Below are positions 50,464-62,799 of a stretch of DNA of 64,000 nucleotides, one piece after another. Numbering within the stretch: position 1 is the stretch's first letter; every line of letters begins with the position of its first letter. The DNA lies in assembly GCA_027605045.1 (NCBI GenBank), contig JAQFWX010000005.1, positions 806,001 to 870,000 on the forward strand. Direction: 5' to 3'. The DNA is from Phallus indusiatus. Taxonomy: Eukaryota > Basidiomycota > Agaricomycetes > Phallales > Phallaceae. The notes beneath the pieces are model-generated. The model was not told where the DNA came from, made no database searches, and worked only from the letters and a program-made list of their open reading frames with translations. The position numbers were made by a program, and so were the translations under genes.

Positions 50464-52244
50464 CTAAGCCCACTCTCGTCTATATTTTTCTTTCTTTGAT
50501 ATATAAACACAACTAACTCTCTCTACTCGAGATTTGAGCCATTCGGGAACACTAGGATCGATCTTAGGACATCCGTTAATGATCACAGTTTTGATTCGAA
50601 CAATGTCCTTCCCTTCAATATGTCGACTTTTCACTAGGCGAACAAGAGGTCCTCCATCAAGATGAGAGCTGTGTGAGAAGTCGACTTGATTTAAATGAGG
50701 ATGTACGAAATGAGGTATCCCCGGAGGTCCTGCCAATAAATCAACGATGCTATTTATGTCACCGCCATAGTGAGTTATCGTCAAAACTTCTAGTTTCGAA
50801 AGTTTCGAGATTAGCGCAAGGACGGATCCAGTATTGAACAAGCAGTTCCGAATATGAAGGTGTGTAAGATCCGTGGGTGTGGGTTGAAAGTGTGCAAGTA
50901 TGCTATCAAGTTTAGAAAGGGTGCCGTTGAATTCGAGTTGTTGCAATGCTGGGAAGGATGCTAGAGATATAAATCTGAGGGGTTCCATCGGACCTCGGAT
51001 TTCTAATTGAGCCAGGTTGGCCATCTCGACTGTGTGTTGTGAGGCCGGAATGTGGGGTGTTTCCGTCAAGTCGAAGTCTCCTTCCAGGGCCAAAGATGCA
51101 AGTTGTGGGTTTGCCCTGAGCATATCGATTATGTTGACTTTGAAGTTTACCCACCGAAGCTGAAGCTTCCGCAGGGAAGTTACCCTTGAAATTATTATTG
51201 ACCAGTTGAGGTCCGTGTATTCGACAATCAAAGAGTGCAAACAAGGTTCTTCTAGAGATGGTATAATCACCTGAGTGAATTTCAAACCACTGTTGCGTTG
51301 GAGGGGTGAAGAATTGTACTTGTCCAAGGATAGCTGTATTTCTTCAAGGCGTAAAGAAGGCAGTGATTCGAATGGTTTGGCAACATCAAGAACATCAGAA
51401 GGGAGGAAATGACCGAATACAAGACCGAGTCCGATCTCAGAATGAAAATTTCGCAAAGTTTTGAAAAGGTTAGTCCCAAGTTTTTCCAGACAAATGTTAA
51501 GTTGCTTTGAGGAGATATTGCGTCGCAACACCAAACGCTGAATACAGTGTTGAGATCGTTTAATCCATTTTTCAGTCTTGTTTACAGGATCTTTGTTCGA
51601 AAGCACCAGGAATTGCCAGTAGAAAGGTTTAGACAGCACGAAGGCTCGCCACTGTGACGAGACGTGGGACAATACGATGGGGAAGAACTCGTCGAATTCC
51701 ACGACATCGTTGAATATTTGCAGAACTAGTTCAACAGGTAGTTTGGAAAATGGCGACGGTCGGTTCGAGTACTTTGTTGCACAAATTTCCTCTCGTAGAG
51801 CTTCGAGGGCCGGCTGTTTAGTGAGAGGTACTGCTGCGAGTCCCACCTGTACTAGTTGATTGGCTGCGTCATATTTCTTCAGAGTCAATAATATTTTGGC
51901 GGCCCGAAGATAGCCCTGTGATGTTACAATTAAGAACTCAGGTTCATGAGTGAATTCAGTTCCAGCACAAACCTGTCGCATTTGAGGAGCAATGTCGATG
52001 ACTCTACGTGCATCGCGTAAAGCTTCTTTGATATTCCCGAGTTTTTCATAAGTGGCTGCACGAGAGTCGTATATGTTATACTGTTGTCCACCGTTCGCAA
52101 TTGCCTGGCCAAAAGTTAACAATCTAACAACGGGCAAATATACGATCAGCACATTACCTCGTTAAAACACGATATAGCGTCCTCATATTGTGAGTTACGA
52201 TAGGCTGCTACACCCTTGCGAAAGTTGTCTTCCCAACTTGACAT
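50464..52244 (-). CDS. F-box protein with TPR and leucine-rich repeats (Dia2/Pof3 type)
   Basis: Probable substrate receptor of an SCF ubiquitin ligase. Exons 52158-52244, 51973-52104, 50464-51915 give 556 residues. The N-terminal 120 residues form TPR helices (FRKGVAAYRNSQYEDAISCF, YDSRAATYEKLGNIKEALRD, RAAKILLTLKKYDAANQL). The F-box begins at FSKLPVELVLQIFNDV near residue 140. The C-terminal 350 residues contain irregular leucine-rich repeats (LRKLQLRW, LAQLEIRG, LTHLHIRNC, LEVLTITHYGG). This order is that of budding yeast Dia2 and fission yeast Pof3, which act at replication forks and in genome stability; orthology is inferred. The start is 86 bases from the divergent dynactin gene. Confidence 0.85.
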
Positions 52245-52330
52245 GAATCAGCTCAACGACGCGACTTGGATGAAGACGTGACGACGGTTGTGGAAATCTA
52301 TGGACGTGTTATTGGCCGCCAACTCAGTCT
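52245..52330. promoter_or_regulatory. 86-base bidirectional promoter
   Basis: Gap between the divergent start codons of the F-box gene and dynactin p27. Both 5' UTRs must overlap or be very short. Confidence 0.5.
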
Positions 52331-53058
52331 ATGCCACCAATGTAAGTCCATATCGGGTGTTTTGAGAGTTCATTCAGCTAAAGGACTTAGAAAAGATAAA
52401 TTCACAATTCATTCCAAAGCTGTAGTGTGTCAAGATGTTGACCTCAAAGGAGATATAACTATCGGGGCTGGGACTGTCGTTCATCCAAAAGCAACAATAT
52501 TAGCACTAGGGCCGATAGTCATTGGACAAAACTGTATAATAGAAGAATCGGTTATTATCGTTAATAGGCGAGTAAAATCCAACACTGAGTTCTTCCAAGA
52601 CTGACACCTTCCCAGACGAAAAGAGATTATGCGTATTGGAGACGACAATCTCTTTGAAATTGGATGTCGTACGCCCATTACTCTTTGGTGTTTCGCTATG
52701 TCATTCATCCTTAATAGGTGTTGAATCACCGTCAGTCGGCAATGCTAACACTATTGCAACACGAGCACGTTTGCACCATACCGTCAGACTGACCTCGTAC
52801 TGCGTAATCAATGCGGGATGTTTAATTGCACCAGCAGAAGATGAAATTCTCGAAGAATTCACTGTATGATCATTGCTGTGAATATTGTAGCGATGTTAAC
52901 ATATTTATTATCAGGTTGTCTATGGTGCGTCCTCAGAGCGACGTCTATGGAGTGGTCGTGGTAAAGTTCAAGAGATGGATTTACGGAGGAAGCATGCTGA
53001 ATATTTGCGGGAGATGTTGCCCAAGTTCAACAGATTGCGACGGGGAGATAATACTTAA
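52331..53058 (+). CDS. Dynactin subunit 6 (p27)
   Basis: Pointed-end subunit of dynactin, the dynein activator, with a left-handed beta-helix fold. Exons 52331-52341, 52391-52567, 52616-52668, 52718-52863, 52915-53058 give 176 residues. The first coding exon is only 11 bases (ATGCCACCAAT). Hexapeptide-repeat sequence runs from FTIHSKAVVCQDVDLKGDIT through IGPIVIG-like turns to NTIATRARLHHTVRLTSYCV and INAGCLIAP. The C-terminal helix is basic (LRRKHAEYLREMLPKFNRLR). The second intron (52568-52615) has a GC donor, needed to join IIVNR to RKEIMRIGD. Confidence 0.88.
52568..52615 (+). other. GC-AG intron in dynactin p27
   Basis: Donor AG|GCGAGT, acceptor TTCCCAG. It joins IIVNR and RKEIMRI in frame; no GT donor nearby keeps the beta-helix repeat intact. 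Confidence 0.75.
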
Positions 53059-53186
53059 ACAACTAGTTCAGGATGGACTGTTGGTCATCTGCCTTTTTGT
53101 TACATTTTTACAAGCAAGTAATAGGATCTTTACTACCACCAATCAATTCAAAAAACACAACAACATGAGATGATAAAAATAATCAA

Positions 53187-56100
53187 TCAGATGGCGCCTG
53201 TACTCTCTGCGTGGACCTTTGCCGCAGCTTCCAGCTCTGCATACGTTCCGCTTTGAAGACACATTTCACGGAAAACTGAACAGTAGATATATTGAGTGTC
53301 GTCAAGAGCTTAAATTAAAAAAGACTTACTCCCTCCCTCCTTATTTATGAGGTTCCAAGGGGTATCGAATTCTGCAATACGTCCTTTGTCCAAAACGATA
53401 AGGCGATCATACTGCATGTTTTGATTAGCTAACTTGTCTAAACAGCTTTTAGGACTAAGAAACCTACATCAATGATAGTTCCTAATCGGTGCGCAATTGT
53501 AAGAAGAAGTGAGCGGTCAAATTCTTCTCGAATCACTGTCTGAATTTTCACATCCGCAGCCTGGGAAAGAGTAATCAACAAAATTAGACATATTAATTGG
53601 GAATAAAACAGACTTTGTCAATAGAACTTGTGGCTTCGTCAAGAATGACTACCCCACTCTGTCTCAGTAAGGCACGAGCCATAGCCAGAAGTTGTCTTTG
53701 TCCGTTACTGAAATTATGTCCTCCTGCAGCAACAGGGCTGTCCAGCCTTATAACAACTTTACTATCCGCTTCGCTGGACGTTGGCGTAGTTGAACCGTCC
53801 TCAGCACTATGAATAGACGGAGCACGAGAAGATTTTTGGGAATTGGCCGTTATGAGGTGCACGCGAGCAAGTGCATCCAGACAATCCGCGTCCTCATGTT
53901 CGTTGAATGGATCGAGATTCTCCCTAAAAAAAGATCGGTTAATAAACAGATATTAACTAATCACTGTACTAACCTGACTGTCCCGGCAAACAACGTGGCA
54001 TCTTGGGGTATGAATGTAACACGTGAACGAAGATCTTGAGTACCAATGGTTGTGATGTCAATGCCGTCTATGATAATTTTGCCTTTTGTTGGTTCTACGA
54101 ATCGAAGTAAACTCATTGCCTATTAAAACTAGTTAATAAATTCCCCATATGTGGCGTAAGATACAACTTTACCAAGGTTGATTTACCACAACCGGTTCTA
54201 CCCAGAAGTCCAACACGCTCTCGAGCTTTCAGCGAAAATGATATTTCATGAAGGACGGAAGGAAGTTCTGGTGCATATTTTACTTCTAATTTTTCTACTA
54301 CAAGCATCGAGTCAGAATCAGAGCTTGAAGGCCAATAAGCGGGAACACGGTTCTTTTCGACAATGGGTGAGGGTTCTTGAGGCACGTCCAAGTATTCGAC
54401 GACACGTTCAACGGAGCTAACGATAGATGTCAAAAGGGTCTCTGCTACCTATTATGAAAACATACTTCAAACTCAATTCCAATTCAGTGATAGCCCGGCA
54501 AGTCCAGTAGACACTCATTGAGAATGTCATAGCACTGACAATGGTTAAAGCAGCATATCCCACAGGGACGTATCCGGAAATGACGAGAATCGTGGCTGCG
54601 AACACGCTAACAGCACCAAGTATATCGAAACGGAGGAGTAGCCCTAGAAAAATAGCGGTTAGTGTTTATGGTTTTGACACTTTCAGAAATATACGTACAT
54701 CTATTCAGCATCCAAGAGAAATACCAAAATCTCTGAGAGGTGTCGACGCGTTTGAAGTGGTTTCGTAGGAAATCATTCTCAACGGAAAACGCTCGAACTA
54801 AGGGAAAGAACTCAGTATTGTGACATTCACAGTAAGAGATCATTTACCTGTTATGATACCACTAACGAGATCGCTGAAACCCGCCAAGATAGGCGAGCGG
54901 GCGGTGGACTCCATGCGACGGAGGTCACGACCGGTATTCAAGTACCTGACACTCCACCGGTAGTATACGAATGCTAGGACAAAGGCGATGGGAGAATAGT
55001 AGGGAACAACGTATACAACCGTAACCACAGCTCCGATGAACGAAGCCACAGATGTGGTAACATGGTATAACATATACGCAAGTTGTCCATCCAGTGTCTC
55101 GAAGTCTTTACCAAAGCGGTTGAGAATTCGACCAGTGGGTGTAATGTCAAAGAATCTGAATGTTGCTGTGCTCAATTTGGACAATAATTGTCGGAATAGG
55201 ACCATGCCTAACAAAATCCAATCAAAAATGTCTTACTTCTCGTTAGAACAGTCAGACTTACCGCTTCGCATTGACCCAGTCAATAAGACCCATTCACCAA
55301 CAGTAGTGAGTAGGGCCGAGAAAATACCCAAGGCAGTGTAGATAGCGACATAAAATAGAGGATTTTCATTAGCGTTGGGGAATTTAATTTCCGCAACTTG
55401 GAATGTGGTATTTTTCGGTGCGATGATATCATAGTGGATTGAAGTCAACGGGTCGCTGAAAATCTTGGGTACTTCTTTCGAGAAAGAAAGCACCGAATAC
55501 GCGATGGTCATAAACGTGGACTGTTGGTAAGCCTGCATATGCACTTGTTAAACCTAAAGAAACTCGAGCAATAGACGTGTCACTCACTGTCCCCCAGATA
55601 CTCATCCAAACTCTGGTTCCTATCTCACAAGCTTCTGTCAAAACGATAAGAACCAACACGGCAACCCAAGTCCAGTACGATCTATAGCCAACATAATCAC
55701 ACTTTATACCATATGCGTCGAAATGAATACTTACGAGGCTTTCATGAAAGTTTTATATATGGACCATTTGACTCTTCCTTCTGATCTTTCTTCCTCCTCA
55801 ACAAGCTTCCTGGCTTGTTTCGCCGGACCAGTATCACTTTGGGATGGATCAGCAGCGTCAACTACTTTCTCTGTTTTCTTTTCTTCTTCTGAATGGATTG
55901 ATGGATCGTGTGCAATTAAATCCAAGAGTCCCCGCTGCTTAAGGTCAGCTACTGTCCCTTGGTGTTCTATCCTACCTCCGGACATCTGAATGAGATAGTG
56001 TGTACCAGGAAGGACCAATTCAACATGGTGCGTAACCAAAATCACAGTACGATGAGCCAACAAAGAACCCTTGAGGAGTCGCTCGAACAAAAATCTAGCC

Positions 56101-59100
56101 GTGTGACTATCCTAAAAGATGGTTTGGTTTTTGAAATAAAGGTACGAATGATTTGTATTCACCACAGCACTAAATTTGTTACTCAGTTGAAATAAGCTTT
56201 GGCATGAAGGATGAATAACTTTACCTGAAAATATCATCCAAAACAACATATTGGGTAGGCGCATAAACAGCACGTGCAAGAGCGACTCTGAAATAATGGT
56301 TAATCATCTTCGCGAGCACATCGGTACACTCATTACCTAGCTTTCTGACCTCCAGATAAGGATACACCTTTAGCACCAATTTCGGTCATGTCTCCATCCT
56401 CAAGAGCCCGGAAATCAGGCTTCAATGCACAGGCTTCAACGACAGCATCATAACGCTCTTTATCAAAAGGATACTCAAAGATAATGTTATCCTAACAATG
56501 ACAGTCAATGGGGATAAGTAAAAGCGAGAGACAAACGATTAAACCTTGATGCTCATTTGTTGAAGCCAGGGAGTTTGAGCAGCATATGAAATGGAGTTAC
56601 GAAGACCATTTTCATTAACAATCGATGGGTTTTTCGGTATAATAACAGTTCCAGAGACCTGGTTCATCTCTCCGAGCAAGGCCAACTATACGATGGGATA
56701 AAGGTGAGGAGGTTCAAGTAACGCAAGAAAAACGATATTCTCACCAACAAGGCGGTCTTGCCAGAAGCAGTCGGGCCCGTCACGACCTGAACGAAACAAA
56801 TAAGAAATCTTTGAATTTTTACCAAGTACGAATAAACTTACAGTTAATTTTCCTTCCGCTAATTTGATAGTAATGTCTCGCAATTCGAATGTTGCTTCCC
56901 CACCACCAACAACAGTTCTCGTTGAGGTTGATGCGGTTACGGACTCGGCATCTCCTACGACAGTAACCTCGCTTGACGAAAGTGTGTGCGAGGGTTTTTG
57001 AGCAGGCTTGTCTGTTTCTGCTTTTTTATCAGTAGACGACCACTTGAAGTTGGCATTCTCAATTAAAAGCTCTTGCGGGTCTTTGGTGACAGGACGAGCA
57101 GGGGTAAAAACATTATCAGGAACCTCTTCGACATTGAAAAACTCAGCGAGACGACCCAAGCTGACTTTGGTCTATGAGACTACTTTTAAGTTATCAAGAA
57201 AAGAAAAGAAAGCGAATAACTAACCTGACTAAATGTTATCAGTGCGTAAGGAAGAATACCCATGGGTTGACGGAGCATATCGAACAGTCTGATAGCCTGT
57301 GGATAATTTAATAGATAATCAAATTATATAAACAGGACAATTTTGACATACAGTGAACGCCACAGAGACAGTGAGTTTATGACCACTCAGGATGAACACT
57401 AGGAATGAGAGAACGGAGACCATATTTGGCACAATAACCCAGAGAAGACTGTACAAGACATTGACCAAACGAGCTAAGCACAAACGTTAGTAATAACGAC
57501 CACTTCTCGAAGTATAAGTCTACTACCTCGCCTTAAAAACTTCATCTCTACCATACGCGCTGCAATAATCTTTGCAATCCATTTCTCCTCCCAAGCGAAA
57601 AATTTGATGAATTTGACCTAAATACTCCGTAAGCCGCTTTGTCCAGTAGTCAGTATGCAGGCGCAAACGAACCGAACCAAACATTTCATCAATCAGCTTC
57701 ATACGTTTGTCTTTGGCCGACATCAAACTCTTTTGGATTCGAGAAACGGCATCGGCCAGCAATTTGGACAAGGGAACCGATAGCAGAAGGGGTAAAAATC
57801 CAGCAAAGGCTGACCACCCTAATAGACTGAGTATATATATATAAGTAATCGATCTTAAATCCACAGTAAAGCAACCCACCTGTATAGATAAATACAGGAC
57901 AGTACTAGTTGGAAAGGTGCACTCTAAGTGAGGAAGTCAGTTTGGAAAAAAGACCTTGGCGATCGGACAAGAAGACTCACGTATAACATAGACATCGTAA
58001 TAACTTGATCTTGGAGTTTACGACTAAGAACAAGGTTATTGAAAAGAAGCCATTATTCAGAAAGGCAATGTCGCACGCGTCAATACCCATGATATTCACG
58101 ATCTTGCCAACAGAGGCTCCAGATTCATCTTCTTCGGCATCCTTTGCAGGGGTAGTCTTGTCTTTCTTATCATCAGCCTTGTCAGCCTTATCTTGTTGTT
58201 TCTCCTCCGCTTTTTTGTCGACAGACCCACTTGGGTCAACGATTCGTGTAGCCTTATCGTAGACAGCTGCACTTAACTGTGATCCGATACGAGACGCAGC
58301 TCTGAAAATGGAGGATTAAAAGCCTGTTGGTTTGTTTTTGAACGAAAGAAGAGTGTACCTTCGACCGTACCACAGATGTTGCAAATCTGCCTCAGCCTAT
58401 AGGTAAAAAGATAATCACTATCAAAGGCCAGCCAACGAGTTTGTTCACTTACTTTAACACAGTTTGCAAGGAAGCCGAGGGTAGCGTAAATATACAACCT
58501 TTGGCGTGACCCTTCTTTTGGGTACTCCAGTTCGTCTAAAATGCGTCTTTGGGATAATTGAGATATGTGTGAGTTTATGTGCGAATAAGAATGTGTTGAC
58601 ATACTGTAAAAAAAAAGGTCCAGCGAAATCAAATATCATGCTGACTTCTGTGAGAACAAAGTCAATGATTATGTCCATGGAATTTGCGCGGATAAGTCGC
58701 CAGAGTAACCGGGAACCTCTGCACAGAACGTTATTAAAACTTTTTGGAACGGCAAGGAAGCAATGCTTACGGCGTTTGCGTAAAAATGTGGAAGTTTGGA
58801 CGTGTTTTGAGAGTTGAAGATAGGTCCCAAACATCCTCGTCCCTGAAATGATACTATTAACACCGTTTCTCTGGAGAATAGAATAGTTGATAGACAACAT
58901 ACTCGAGTCTTTTTATATTTCTCTGGTTTATGAAGTTTAGACGATGATTAGCTACTTCTAAGAACGAACACTTACGAAGCTGACCAGCGGGTTGACCCCT
59001 GTAAGGTGTTTCAGTTGGTAAACTTGGTCAATTGTCTGAAAGAGAAAAACACACATGAAAACAAAGCCCAGCCGGCCAAGGAGGTGTAGTCCTCGGGAGT

Positions 59101-59874
59101 CGGTGTAAGCTCAAAAAACCATCTTTTCAGTATTTTCCTGTATTTATGAATCGCATCTAGATTTACCTTATCATCTGAGTCCACTTGAAACCGTCGGACG
59201 TTTAAGGGTAGACTGAATATCACCAATAAGAGGGACAATAGTATAGCCAGATGGATTCCCGTTGCTGTTAGCTCTAAATCGGAGGGCAAAGGTAATCCAT
59301 ACGTGGAGCTTGCATAAAGCGTATACCCTAGGCTGTAGGCACCTTCGGAAATATACAGGATGTAGAGGATGAAAAGATCATATGGAGGTGTAACAGGTGG
59401 TCGATGCAAAGTGCGAATGAACGAATAAGCCCACGTGAACGTGACTAAGAATGGCGTCCACGGAAAGAAACTGAAGGGAATGTCTTGGTTGTGTTGAATG
59501 AACTGAACGAGGTTATATACAGCTATTGCTGACCACCCAGCCAGTTCTATACCGGAAAAGGCGATAAGAAGAGCAGCCCGCCACCGCGAAACAGAAACAA
59601 CTAGTTCAGTAACTTTAGCAGAAGACTCGCCACGTTGGGACGCGTCTTGTTGAGCGAATTGGACATCTAATTGTTCGGCCTCGCTGACAGTGAGCGTCGG
59701 TAAGAAAGGTGATGCTAACCAAGCGAGTGGTTTGCGGATGAACGCCGGCCAAGGTATTGGGAGACTACAGATAATCCAAACAGCTACAAGCGCTACAACT
59801 GGCAGAGAAAACAGCAGTTCCTGTACGCAGGAAGCCAAAGGTCGCTCCAAGCAGATTCCTGCTCTTGCGAACAT
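53187..59874 (-). CDS. ABCC (MRP)-type multidrug/conjugate ABC transporter
   Basis: Full-length ABC exporter of the ABCC class, usually vacuolar or plasma membrane, moving glutathione conjugates, bile acids or drugs; substrate not inferable. Layout from the N-terminus is an extra TMD0-like membrane region (59011-59874), TMD1, NBD1, TMD2, NBD2, in more than 20 exons and about 1500 residues. NBD1 has Walker [10 protein letters not shown], signature [14 protein letters not shown] and Walker B VVLDDIFSAVD, with Asp in place of the catalytic Glu as is usual in ABCC. NBD2 has [10 protein letters not shown], a Ser-rich insert, signature [16 protein letters not shown] and [12 protein letters not shown] with the catalytic Glu. 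A Lys/Asp-rich loop ([11 protein letters not shown]) lies in TMD1. The start is the ATG at 59874. Most inner splice sites were checked only by frame. Confidence 0.9.
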
Positions 59875-60613
59875 GACCGAGAAGCACAAAGAAGTAAAAG
59901 CCGGGTTTGAAAGGCTGAATTTACGTTTTTCGTATTAATAAATACCTTTAAATACTTTTATCTTTCAGTAGCAGGGTTGATTGTGATGTGGTTACCGAAT
60001 TTGCTTATCATGCGGGAAAATTTTACAAAATTTTCTGAGCGTGTGCCTTAATCGGAACCGGGCAGGTGTCGCACTTGAGTCAGAAATTCGAACGTATGTA
60101 TAGACACGGATGCCAAGTCTTCCGGCTTCACGTGCAACATCCACATTCAATATGTATTATGTATCATTATCTGTCAGGAGTGCTGGAAACGACTACCTTG
60201 CGGGGAAGAAGGGACAGAGGTGTATATATAGATGGTCCATATTAGTCTTAGTCGCGGTGCCGGTGGTACACTGCATTTCCGCACCCACAACCCTACCATG
60301 CTTAAGCGGTGATAGCGCGAGAGAAAAAATTGAACCTTAAAGATAGCTCAAATGCAGAATGTCTATCCCATTAACTATGTGCAAACGTTAAGGAAGTATA
60401 CATGAGTCAAGAATATTTCCTCGAGAAGTCAATGGTAATTTAATATTTGCCCCGTTTCCCCTACCGTTGTCCACCAAGAAGAACAACGTAGTGAATAAGA
60501 GGCAATTGCTTGCTTCTCACGGTTAGTTCACACAAAAAATTGTACTCAATGTTTATGAATGGGTAATAGAAGGGAGAAAAATACAATCAGCTACCTATCA
60601 AGTCAGTCAAGCC
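59875..60613. other. Intergenic region
   Basis: ABCC promoter and 3' flank of the L10 gene. No gene seen. Confidence 0.5.
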
Positions 60614-61448
60614 TTAAGCTTTGAGCTGAGCTTTGAGGTTGTCTTCTAAGGGACCCCTGTATCCAATGAATTTGACATAGGCACCATCTCTGCGTAAACG
60701 ATAAGCCAACGAATATTAAACCAAACCATGTGGCTGGACTTACGGTAAAACCTTCTTCTCGTCTTTAAGCTTCAAATATTCGTCCTTGTTGACGTTTGTG
60801 AAGCCCCATTTACGACTGACAATGATCTTTTGACGGCCCGGGAACTTGTAACGCGCACGGCGTAAAGCTTCCATGACGATAGCGGCGTTGTTGTCCTTGC
60901 AACGGATGGAAAGGAGAATTTGACCGATATCGACACGAGCGACAGTGCCGTATGGCTTGCCCCAAGCACCACGCATACCGGTTTGGAGTCTAGGAGGAAA
61001 AAATGATAAGAATTTGGCCGAATCATAAGATATTCTAAGAACGTGATATACCTATCAGCTCCAGCACAACTTAACATCTTGTTGATACGGAGAACATGGA
61101 AAGGATGTACGCGGACACGCAAGTGGAAGGAATCCTTGCCAGAGGTCTTGGTAATGTATTTGTTGGCACAAATACGGGCTGCTTCGAGAGCTTCGCTGGA
61201 CAATTGCTCATATTCATCAGAAACGAGATGTGCACAGAAGGGGAATTCGTCAACGGAAGCCTTCTTACGGCCAAGGTCGTAAATACGGATCTAATTCAAA
61301 AATTTCGCACGTAAGGACTGATATAGGAGGAGAAAAAAAAAGCTGTAGAAGTATTTACTTTCGGATCTGGCACACCACGGTTGTACCGTGATTTTGGGTA
61401 GGGCTTGTTCTTGCAATAACGGTAGCAACGGGCGGGACGACGACCCAT
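60614..61448 (-). CDS. RPL10: 60S ribosomal protein L10 (uL16)
   Basis: Component of the large ribosomal subunit near the peptidyl transferase centre, loaded late in the cytoplasm. Exons 61359-61448, 61052-61290, 60744-60989, 60614-60689 give 216 residues in a closed frame. The N-terminus [20 protein letters not shown] is near invariant in eukaryotes. [20 protein letters not shown], the GMRGAWGKP loop that reaches the P site, and [17 protein letters not shown] are also seen. A further intron may lie in the 5' UTR just upstream of the start. Confidence 0.97.
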
Positions 61449-62799
61449 TTTTATTGTGGTATTATCTATCAAAAACGTATATCAGAAATCTTGAAGAAAA
61501 ACGTCATCCGTGTGTATCGATGGTCATCCATCCAAAATTTTGCATAAAATGCAACAAATTCCATCCATAAACACTCCATCTCGTCGAATCTCGTAGATCT
61601 ACTCGAACAAAAGGTGGCATACTCACATCGTAAGGTGTTGGTGGGATGGAACGGGTTTCGGTTCCTTTTTATAGGTCTGTGGGTTTTGCTGACTGAGCTG
61701 GCTGACTGTGGATCAAGCGGACTCTCAATATTGCCGGTCGGTTCCGTTTCTGTGACTCCAAAGCACGCAATCACTAATCAATTAATCACTAATCAACAGC
61801 TCCGAGCCTCCAAAATCTCGAATTATCACTGGCTTAGCCTCATACAAGCAATCAAACTCGGATATTATGACTCGGAGCATTAGAAAGCTGTGAAAATTGT
61901 TTAGTCCTCAAAAAAAAAAACCCTTCATAAACTAGTGAATCACTAGTATACTGACGCTGCGTGCGTCAGTCGCGTACAACTCAGAATTCGACCTTCTCAA
62001 CACACTGAAGACTGATAGTTCTTTGAAATTGTTACCGAGAAAAAATTATTGGTTTAAAGAAGTGTGATTTGTAATAAGAATGGCTACATACCGACTGCAC
62101 CGGTCGCTGTGTTCCGGACGCCTTTCTCGAGAGTCCTTGCAAATTGTCAATTGCTTTGTACGTATATGTATGTATGTACTCCTACTTCTCTTTCATTTAC
62201 ATAGGGACAAACATGCTTAAGGTGATCTTCATTGTATATAATTTTTTTTTCCTGAATTGGTGTTATGCCGAATTTCGAAGTTCATTTCCCCGAAACTTGA
62301 ATCCGCTCTTTAATTTTTTTCTTATATATCCCAAAGCCTTTTGACAAAATGAACTTACACTAACTTTTCTGGTTGTATCGACAATTCCCTGCTTCGCATA
62401 TCAAGATTTATCACACGAGCCCTTTCTTCTAGACGCATAGCCACAAAGTCTAATTACTGCGGTGCGGATGAGTTTCGGGTAAAAGGCGTTGTGGCACTTC
62501 GACCGCGCTCTGTTAAAAACAGGGGAGAAAATGTAACAATGACGAACGCAAACTTGAAAATATTCAAATCGAAAATCTATTATTTATTATAAGCGAGATA
62601 TAACAAAATCTCGATATTACATGTCCAAAAAATATGAGTTCAGCAGTACTAGTGACATACCAGCAAAGTTGGGTGAATGTATGCCTCACAAATTGTCTAA
62701 AAATGTTACAGGAGCCTCCGTGTTATTACACAGCAAGGGAAAAAAATAATAGCATGGCAAAAGAGAAAGAATCATCTAATTACCCCCGGCATTTGTCAT
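61449..62799. promoter_or_regulatory. Upstream region of the L10 gene, about 1.35 kb
   Basis: Expected to contain the L10 promoter and the 3' flank of the PAS-like gene. Two adjacent perfect inverted repeats lie at 61931-61947 and 61950-61970. Otherwise AT-rich with T and A runs; no coding gene supported. Confidence 0.5.
61931..61970. repeat. Two adjacent perfect inverted repeats
   Basis: ACTAGTGA-a-TCACTAGT is followed two bases later by ACTGACGC-tgcgt-GCGTCAGT. Each has 8-base arms with no mismatch. Confidence 0.85.
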
